Shown here: piece by piece, positions 14,481 through 20,943 of the stretch
Layout of the letters: each line of letters starts with the position of its first letter
Numbering within the stretch: position 1 is the first letter of the stretch
Assembly (NCBI GenBank): GCA_036012155.1
Contig: DASCOT010000152.1
Coordinates: 1 to 22,813, forward strand
Direction of reading: 5' to 3'
Length of the DNA: 22,813 nucleotides
Source of the DNA: DASCOT01 sp036012155
Lineage (GTDB): Bacteria; Acidobacteriota; UBA890; WLXD01
Notes under the pieces: model-generated
Told to the model about the DNA's origin: nothing
Seen by the model: only the letters and a program-made list of their open reading frames with translations
The model's database searches: none
Program-made: the position numbers and the translations under genes

Positions 14481-15029
14481 GTGGCGTCGTTGAGGATCAG
14501 TGAGTCATTCGGCTTGTCTGCACCGCCGGAGCGCGTCTGGCCGTTGCTCACAGATCCCGCCGGTATCGCCGACTGCCTGCCGGGCGCAGAGCTCGAAGCC
14601 GTCGAAGGCGACGCCTTCATCGGCACCGTCCGGGTCAAGGTGGGGCCGGTGACGGTGAACTACAACGGCGAGGTGCGATTCACTGAAGTCGATGAGGGCA
14701 ATCGCCGACTGAGCATGGTCGGCAACGGCACGGACCGTCGTGGCGGCGGCAGCGCGTCGCTCACCCTGCACAGCGCGGTGACGGAGGAGGACGGCGGCAG
14801 TCGCGTGAGCATCGACGCCGATGTGCAGATTGCCGGCAAGTTGGTGCGCTTCGGACGCGGCATGTTCCAGGCGGTGTCGAAGCAGCTGCTCGGCGAGTTC
14901 AGCGAGCGGCTTGCCAAGAAGCTACAGGGCGAGGGCCCGGTGCCCGGTGCCGAGAGCGAGACACTCGATACGGGCAAGCTGTTGCTGCGCACCCTGGCGG
15001 GGAAGCTCAAGCGATCCGATGGCGACTAG
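14481..15029 (+). CDS. coxG: CoxG, SRPBCC-fold carbon monoxide dehydrogenase accessory protein
   Basis: 182 residues. It begins with the typical SRPBCC/CoxG opening (SFGLSAPPERVWPLLTDPAGIADCLPGAELE) and continues with GTVRVKVGPVTVNYNGEVRF, then FGRGMFQAVSKQLLGEFSERL. Family proteins have a hydrophobic pocket and are reported to link Mo-CO dehydrogenases to the membrane quinone pool. The C-terminal tail here (about 150-182, LDTGKLLLRTLAGKLKRSDGD) is short and amphipathic and could touch the membrane. The GTG start at 14481 has AGGA six bases upstream. The last 23 bases overlap, on the other strand, the end of coxE. It is the last gene of the plus-strand run and sits away from coxSLM, with which it should work. 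Confidence 0.9.
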   Translation: MASLRISESFGLSAPPERVWPLLTDPAGIADCLPGAELEAVEGDAFIGTVRVKVGPVTVNYNGEVRFTEVDEGNRRLSMVGNGTDRRGGGSASLTLHSAVTEEDGGSRVSIDADVQIAGKLVRFGRGMFQAVSKQLLGEFSERLAKKLQGEGPVPGAESETLDTGKLLLRTLAGKLKRSDGD

Positions 15030-16194
15030 CGGAGCCTCTTGGTCGGCGTGACAGCGCGGCGCCCAGGTCGTCGAGCGACGCAATGCTGTGAGCCGCGCGC
15101 ATCTCGTGAACGTGCGGCAGCATGGCGCGGATACCGGCAGCGCGGGGCTCGAACGCCTCGTAGCGCAGCAGTGGATTGAGCCACACGAGCCGCCGGCAGG
15201 AACGTTTCAAGCGAGCCATCTCGTGTCCCAGTCCTTCACCGTTGTCGCGGTCGAGGCCGTCGCTGATCAGCAGCACCACCGCTCCCTGGGCAAGTACCCG
15301 GCGCGACCATCGGAAGTTGAACTGGCGTAGGCAGGCGGCAATACGCGTACCGCTGTCCCAATCGGGAACGTCACGACCGAGGCTCGCGAGCGCCGCGTCG
15401 ACGTCGCGGTGCTGCAACGTGCGGGTGACGTTGGTGAGGCGGGTGGCGAACAGAAACGTGTGAACCTGATCGCCGTCGCTGGTGAGCGCATGGGCGAAGT
15501 GCAACAACATGCGACTGTACCTGCTCATTGATCCGGAGATATCGCACAGGATCACCAGCGCCGGGGCGCGTCGCCGCGGTGCACGCCAGCGCAAAGGGAT
15601 GCGGTCGCCGCCCTCGCGCAAGCTAGCGCGGATGGCGGCGCGCGGGTCTGGATATCGGCCACGTGCCACAGCGCGTGTTCGTCGCGTGACCAGCTGCCGC
15701 CACGGGGGCCGAAGCCGGGCGATCATTGCTTTCGCCCGGGTGATCTCTTCAGCGCTCATCTGCTCGAAGTCCTTGCTCCGCAGGCTCTCTCGTTGCGACC
15801 AACTCATGCGAGCAACGACCTCGTGCGGTGAGGCTTCGGGCGAGCGTGCCGGCGTGCCCTGTCGCCAGGCTTCGGCCAGGCGCCTCCCACCGGGATCTGG
15901 CGAATCGGGGGAAGGCGGTCGCGATCGCGCCAGCAACTCGGCCAGCGCCGGGCTGATCGTGGCGCGTCCGGGGTCCCGCCAGAAGCGGCGAAATGCCAGG
16001 TCAAAGAGCTCCCGGTGCTCTTCCCGCTGCACCCAAACTGCGTGCAGAGTCCAGTAGAAGTCGTCGCGGTGCGTTATGTCGACCGTCGCCAGGGCGCGCA
16101 GCGCCGCGAGGCTCCGTCCCGGCCCCACGGGAACCCCCAGGGCGCGCAACAGGCGCCCAAAATGCACTACGTTGACCGCCAGTTGGCCGCTCAC
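15007..16194 (-). CDS. coxE: CoxE, von Willebrand factor A domain protein for Mo hydroxylase maturation
   Basis: 395 residues of the VWA_CoxE family. The N-terminal helical part (about 1-200) has a proline-rich linker (about 92-122). The VWA domain follows with an intact metal-ion-dependent adhesion site: CDISGSMSRYSR (Asp218, Ser220, Ser222), then DSGTRI and ISDGLDRDN. CoxE works with the AAA+ protein CoxD; in Oligotropha this pair is needed to finish the copper-sulfur-molybdenum site of CO dehydrogenase. In form II systems the exact task is not known. The GTG start overlaps the coxD stop (GTGA). The gene ends by overlapping the convergent coxG by 23 bases. Confidence 0.92.
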   Translation of the reverse strand: MSGQLAVNVVHFGRLLRALGVPVGPGRSLAALRALATVDITHRDDFYWTLHAVWVQREEHRELFDLAFRRFWRDPGRATISPALAELLARSRPPSPDSPDPGGRRLAEAWRQGTPARSPEASPHEVVARMSWSQRESLRSKDFEQMSAEEITRAKAMIARLRPPWRQLVTRRTRAVARGRYPDPRAAIRASLREGGDRIPLRWRAPRRRAPALVILCDISGSMSRYSRMLLHFAHALTSDGDQVHTFLFATRLTNVTRTLQHRDVDAALASLGRDVPDWDSGTRIAACLRQFNFRWSRRVLAQGAVVLLISDGLDRDNGEGLGHEMARLKRSCRRLVWLNPLLRYEAFEPRAAGIRAMLPHVHEMRAAHSIASLDDLGAALSRRPRGSASRHRIA

Positions 16195-17126
16195 CCTGAG
16201 GGAGCGACCGGCGCAGCTGCCAACTCCTCCTCGACCTGTCGAAGAATGCTGGCGGCCTCGTCGCCGCGGATTCGCGACAGATCGTCCTCGTACTTCAGTA
16301 GGACGCCGAGGGTGTCGTTGACGACCTGCTGATCGAGAGCCGTGTGATCCAGCGCTTGCAGAGCGCGGGTCCAGTCAATCGACTCTGCCACTCCCGGCAG
16401 CTTGAACAGCTCATGGTTGCGCAGCGCCTGGACGAAGCCGACTACCTGCCGGGTCAGCGCCTCGGGTGCCTCGGGAGCACGAGCCCGAAGAATTTGCAGC
16501 TCCTGGCCAACGTCAGGATAGTCGATCCAGCAGTACAGGCAGCGCCGCTTGAGCGCGTCATGAATCTCGCGTGTACGGTTCGACGTGATCACCACCACCG
16601 GGGGGTGCTCGGCGCGAAACGTGCCGAGCTCGGGCACGGTCACCTGGAAGTCGGACAGCATCTCGAGCAGGAAGGCCTCGAACGGCTCGTCGGCACGATC
16701 AAGCTCGTCGATCAACAGCACCGGCGGCCCGCCCGGGTGTGGTTCCAGGGCCTGCAGCAGTGGGCGTCGGATCAAGAAGCGCTCCGAGAAGATACCGGCC
16801 TCGAGCGCGTCGCGATCGTCGCCACCGGAGGCCTCGGCGAGGCGAATCTCGATCATCTGGCGCGGATAGTTCCACTCGTATACCGCCGCGGCCACATCGA
16901 GCCCCTCGTAGCATTGCAGCCGGATGAGCCGACGGCCGAGTGCCGTCGCCAGTACCTTGGCAAGCTCGGTCTTGCCGACCCCGGCCTCGCCCTCGACGAA
17001 CAGCGGCCGGCCCAGGGTCAGCGACAGAAAGGTCGCCGTGGCCAGCGATCGATCGGCAGTGTAGTCCTGCTGAAGCAGCAGCTCGGACGTTGCGTCGACG
17101 GACCCGGGTAGTTCGGCTACCTGCAC
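16191..17126 (-). CDS. coxD: CoxD, MoxR-family AAA+ ATPase
   Basis: 311 residues. Walker A is GEAGVGKTE (46-54) and Walker B is LLIDELD (137-143), followed by the sensor region VVITSNRTREIHDALKRRC, all typical of MoxR-type AAA+ ATPases. YEGLDVAAAVYEWNYPRQM matches CoxD closely. With the VWA partner CoxE it forms a chaperone-like pair acting on the active site of the Mo hydroxylase. The GTG start at 17126 lies within the end of coxM, a ten-base overlap, and the stop overlaps coxE. The protein is cytoplasmic with no signal. Nothing appears missing. Confidence 0.93.
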   Translation of the reverse strand: MQVAELPGSVDATSELLLQQDYTADRSLATATFLSLTLGRPLFVEGEAGVGKTELAKVLATALGRRLIRLQCYEGLDVAAAVYEWNYPRQMIEIRLAEASGGDDRDALEAGIFSERFLIRRPLLQALEPHPGGPPVLLIDELDRADEPFEAFLLEMLSDFQVTVPELGTFRAEHPPVVVITSNRTREIHDALKRRCLYCWIDYPDVGQELQILRARAPEAPEALTRQVVGFVQALRNHELFKLPGVAESIDWTRALQALDHTALDQQVVNDTLGVLLKYEDDLSRIRGDEAASILRQVEEELAAAPVAPSG

Positions 17127-17911
17127 GCCTCCACCGCCCGCTTGGCCATTACCTTGATCAGGTGGGCTCGGTAGTCTGCGCTGGCGTCGCCGTCGTCCAG
17201 CAGGTTGGCTCCGTCGACCTCGACGGCGTCGATCGCAGCGCTGCTGAAATCGCTGCCCAGAGCCGCCTCCAGGGCCTCGGAACGGTGCGGCCCATACCCT
17301 GCCCCGGTGACCGCAACACGCACGCCGTCGGCAGTTTGCGCCACCATCACACCTACGAGGGCATATTTCGACGCCGGGTTGGCGAATTTCTCGTAGGCGG
17401 CTGCCTGAGGAACGGTGAACCGAACTGCGGTGACGATCTCGTCGTCCGCGAGCGCTGTTTCGAACATCAGGCCGAGGAAATCCTGGGCCGGTATCTCACG
17501 ATCGTCGGTGACGACCGTCGCATCGAGCGCCAACAATGCCGCCGGGTAGTCCGCTGCCGGATCGGCGTGCGCTACCGAGCCTCCGAGGGTGCCGCGGTTT
17601 CGCACCTGCGGGTCGCCGATACCGCCAGCCAGCTCGGCCAGCGCCGGGATTGCGCTACGCACTACCTCCGAGGCAGCGACGTCCGCATGCGTGGTCGCCG
17701 CTCCGATCAGGAGCTGACCACCCTGGGCCTCGATGCCGCCGAGATCAGGTACGTTGCGTAGGCTGACCACGTCGCTCGGCGCCGCCAGGTCGAGCTTCAT
17801 CACCGGTAACAAGCTCTGACCGCCTGCCAGCAACTTGGCCTCGCCGGCAGTCTGCAGCGCCTGCTTGGCCTCGTCGATTGAGCGCGGACGATGGAAGTTG
17901 AAGTCTTGCAT
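17117..17911 (-). CDS. coxM: CoxM, FAD-binding medium subunit of a CO-dehydrogenase-like Mo hydroxylase
   Basis: 264 residues. Two FAD-binding loops are present: AGGQSLLPVMKL (29-40) and RGTLGGSVAHADPAAD (106-121). FETALADDEIVTAVRF and the C-terminal CO_deh_flav_C region follow. CoxM takes electrons from the CoxS clusters and passes them to the acceptor, probably a quinone via CoxG. The ATG at 17909-17911 is chosen because AGGAGG sits five bases upstream; the frame is open to 17959, but that would overlap coxL. It follows coxL by 11 bases. Length is slightly below that of Oligotropha CoxM, within family range. Confidence 0.93.
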   Translation of the reverse strand: MQDFNFHRPRSIDEAKQALQTAGEAKLLAGGQSLLPVMKLDLAAPSDVVSLRNVPDLGGIEAQGGQLLIGAATTHADVAASEVVRSAIPALAELAGGIGDPQVRNRGTLGGSVAHADPAADYPAALLALDATVVTDDREIPAQDFLGLMFETALADDEIVTAVRFTVPQAAAYEKFANPASKYALVGVMVAQTADGVRVAVTGAGYGPHRSEALEAALGSDFSSAAIDAVEVDGANLLDDGDASADYRAHLIKVMAKRAVEACR

Positions 17912-17916
17912 CGTGT

Positions 17917-17922
17917 CCTCCT
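17917..17922 (-). promoter_or_regulatory. Ribosome binding site of coxM
   Basis: Consensus AGGAGG with a five-base spacer to the ATG at 17911. It rules out the longer reading from 17959. Confidence 0.75.
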
Positions 17923-20280
17923 TCAGGCGCTCGCTTGCGCGTCGCGAATGGCACGCCACACTTTCTCGGGCGTGGCCGGCATGTCGATATGTTCGATTCC
18001 CATATGAGCCACGGCGTCCACCACCGCGTTGATCACCGCAGGTGGGACGCCGATGGAGCCCACCTCACCGACGCCCTTCACCCCCAGGGGGTTGTGGGTA
18101 CACAGCGTCGTATTGTGGCCGGTCTTGTAGCGCGGCAGATCGGCGGCGCGTGGCATCGTGTAGTTCATGTATGAGCCGGTCACCAGCTGACCGTCCTCGT
18201 CGTAGCGGCATTCTTCGAGCAGTGCCTGGCCGATGCCCTGCGCCAGGCCGCCGTGTATCTGCCCGTCGACGATCATCGGGTTGATCACCCGGCCGACGTC
18301 GTCGACGCACGATACGTCTACGAGCTCGACCACGCCGGTATCGGGATCGACCTCCACCTCTACTACGTGTGCCCCGGCCGGATAGGTGAAGTTCTTGGGG
18401 TCGTAGAAGGCAGTCTCGTCTAGGCCAGGCTCGAGCTCCTCCGGGTAGTTGTGCGGGACATAGGCCGTGAGCGATACGTCGGCGAGCCCCAGCGACTTGT
18501 CGGTGCCAGCCACCGAGAACCTGCCGTCGGCGAACTCCACGTCGCCTTCCGACGCCTCCATGAGGTGGGCGGCGATCTTCTTGCCCTTGGCGACGATCCT
18601 GTCGATCGCCATCTGGATCGCCGATCCACCAACCGCCAGCGAGCGCGAGCCATAGGTGCCCATGCCGAAGGGCACCTGGCCGGTGTCGCCGTGTACCACC
18701 TCGACCTGGTCGATGGGCACGCCAAGGCCCTCGCAGACAAGCTGGGCGAACACCGTCTCGTGTCCCTGACCATGGCTGTGGGAGCCGGTAAAGACGGTCA
18801 CGCTGCCGGTGGGATGCACTCTCACCTGGCCAACCTCGTAGAGGCCCGCTCGGGCTCCGAGTGCTCCAGCGAGGGCCGACGGAGCCAGCCCGCATGCCTC
18901 CACGAACGTCGACAGGCCGATTCCTCGCAGCTTGCCGCGGTCGCGCGCCTCCTGACGGCGCTGCTCGAAGCTCTCGTAGTCGGCTAGCTCGAGTGCCGCC
19001 TGCAGCGTGGCGTGGTAGTCGCCGGAGTCGTATTCCAGCGCCACCGGAGTAGCGTAGGGGAACTCAGCGATGAAGTTCTTGGTGCGGATCTCCACCGGGC
19101 TCATACCCAGCTTGCGTGCCGCCAGATCGGCCAGCCGCTCGACTACGAACGCCGCCTCGGGACGTCCGGCGCCGCGGTAGGCATCGACCGGGACGGTATT
19201 GGTGAACGTCCCCTTCACGTTCACGTAGATCGCCGGCGTGCGATAGCAGCCGGCGAACAGCGTGCCGTACAGGTATGTCGGCACTGACGACCCGAAGGTC
19301 GACAGGTAGGCGCCGAGGTTGGCGTGGGTATGCACCCGCATGCCCAGAAACGTGCCGTCGGCCCCGACCGCCAGCTCGGCCTTGGTGAGATGATCGCGGC
19401 CCTGAGCATCGGAGACGAACGACTCCGAGCGCTCGGCGGTCCACTTGACCGGTCTGCCGATCTTCTTGGCGGCCAGCGTGACCAGTACCTCCTCGGCGTA
19501 GTGGAAGATCTTCGAACCGAAGCCTCCGCCGACGTCTGGCGAGATGATCCGCAACTTGTTCTCCGGAACCTGCAGCACGAAGGCGCCCATGAGCAGTCGG
19601 ATGACGTGCGGGTTCTGACTGCTGGTGTAGAGCGTGTGCTCATCGCTGTTGGTGTCGTAGGCGCCGATCGCCGCCCGCGGCTCGATGGCGTTGGGTACCA
19701 GACGATTGTTGACGACATCGAGGCTGACGATGTGCTCGGCGCTTTCGAACGCCGCGTCGGTCGCCGCCGCGTCGCCCAACTCCCAATCGAAGCAGATGTT
19801 GCCGGGCGCGTCGTCCCACACTGACGGGGCGCCGTCGGCGATCGCCTGGTTGAGGTCGGCAATCGCCGGCAATGGCTCGTAGCCAATCTCGACGAGCGCC
19901 GCCGCGGCTTTGGCCTGCGCTTTGGTCTCGGCGACCACCACCGCCACCGGATCGCCGACGTGGCGTACGCGATCGGTGGCCAATACCGGGTGTTGTGGCT
20001 CGACCATTGGCGAACCGTCCTTGCTGTGAACCTGCCAGCCGCACGGCAGCCCACCCACGCCCTCCAGGTCGGCGCCAGTGATGACAGCCACCACGCCGGG
20101 CGCGCTGGCCGCGGCGCTCGTGTCGATGGAGCCGATCGCGGCGTGTGCTTCGGGCGATCGAACGATTGAAGCGTACGTTTGACCCGGTAGGTTGATGTCG
20201 TCCGTGTATCGTCCGCGTCCGGTCAAGAAGCGGGCGTCTTCTTTGCGGCGTACTGCGGCGCCGATGCCTTGCTCCGCCAT
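17923..20280 (-). CDS. coxL: CoxL, molybdenum-binding large subunit, form II (CO-dehydrogenase-like, aerobic)
   Basis: 785 residues of the xanthine oxidase family. It has the N-terminal hammerhead domain (RFLTGRGRYTDDINLPGQ), the glycine-rich GGGFGSK (251-257), the active-site loop AYRGAGRPEAAF (from 367), GSHSHGQGHETVFAQ for cofactor binding, and the catalytic glutamate in GVGEVGS (Glu739). The loop AYRGAGR is the form II signature; form I enzymes with proven CO oxidation carry AYxCSFR, whose cysteine binds copper. The substrate may thus be another aldehyde, heterocycle or similar compound, or CO with low activity. The ATG at 20280 has GGGAG eight bases upstream and lies five bases after the coxS stop; an open frame to 20373 overlaps coxS and is not used. 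Cofactor is expected to be the cytosine dinucleotide form, consistent with mocA nearby. Confidence 0.95.
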   Translation of the reverse strand: MAEQGIGAAVRRKEDARFLTGRGRYTDDINLPGQTYASIVRSPEAHAAIGSIDTSAAASAPGVVAVITGADLEGVGGLPCGWQVHSKDGSPMVEPQHPVLATDRVRHVGDPVAVVVAETKAQAKAAAALVEIGYEPLPAIADLNQAIADGAPSVWDDAPGNICFDWELGDAAATDAAFESAEHIVSLDVVNNRLVPNAIEPRAAIGAYDTNSDEHTLYTSSQNPHVIRLLMGAFVLQVPENKLRIISPDVGGGFGSKIFHYAEEVLVTLAAKKIGRPVKWTAERSESFVSDAQGRDHLTKAELAVGADGTFLGMRVHTHANLGAYLSTFGSSVPTYLYGTLFAGCYRTPAIYVNVKGTFTNTVPVDAYRGAGRPEAAFVVERLADLAARKLGMSPVEIRTKNFIAEFPYATPVALEYDSGDYHATLQAALELADYESFEQRRQEARDRGKLRGIGLSTFVEACGLAPSALAGALGARAGLYEVGQVRVHPTGSVTVFTGSHSHGQGHETVFAQLVCEGLGVPIDQVEVVHGDTGQVPFGMGTYGSRSLAVGGSAIQMAIDRIVAKGKKIAAHLMEASEGDVEFADGRFSVAGTDKSLGLADVSLTAYVPHNYPEELEPGLDETAFYDPKNFTYPAGAHVVEVEVDPDTGVVELVDVSCVDDVGRVINPMIVDGQIHGGLAQGIGQALLEECRYDEDGQLVTGSYMNYTMPRAADLPRYKTGHNTTLCTHNPLGVKGVGEVGSIGVPPAVINAVVDAVAHMGIEHIDMPATPEKVWRAIRDAQASA

Positions 20281-20285
20281 CGCTC

Positions 20286-20753
<468 letters not shown>

Positions 20754-20782
20754 CGTGCCTCCAGTAGTACTCTTCTCATGTT

Positions 20783-20799
20783 GCGACCCGAACGGTCGC
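20783..20799. promoter_or_regulatory. Inverted repeat in the coxS leader
   Basis: GCGACC-CGAAC-GGTCGC, a perfect six-base inverted repeat 30 bases upstream of the coxS ATG. It could be an operator half-site pair or a small hairpin in the leader. No regulator gene lies in the window. Confidence 0.35.
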
Positions 20800-20825
20800 T
20801 AATTGTCTAGCTTGAGGAGACGGCA

Positions 20826-20855
20826 AGTCTGCGCGTCGCGCCCTCGCGTCGTCAA
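20826..20855 (-). promoter_or_regulatory. Weak sigma-70-like promoter candidate for the cox operon
   Basis: On the minus strand TTGACG (20850-20855) matches the -35 consensus in five of six positions. About 18 bases later CAGACT is only a three-of-six match to the -10. It lies in the 190-base gap 20754-20943 between the ankyrin gene and coxS, where a promoter is needed. Confidence 0.3.
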
Positions 20856-20943
20856 GGGACTCGCGCCAGGTGGTGTGTACTAAAGGCCGCGACTAGCGGC
20901 GACGAACTCTCGGATCGCTGCGCTGCCGCGCCGTGACTGCGAC

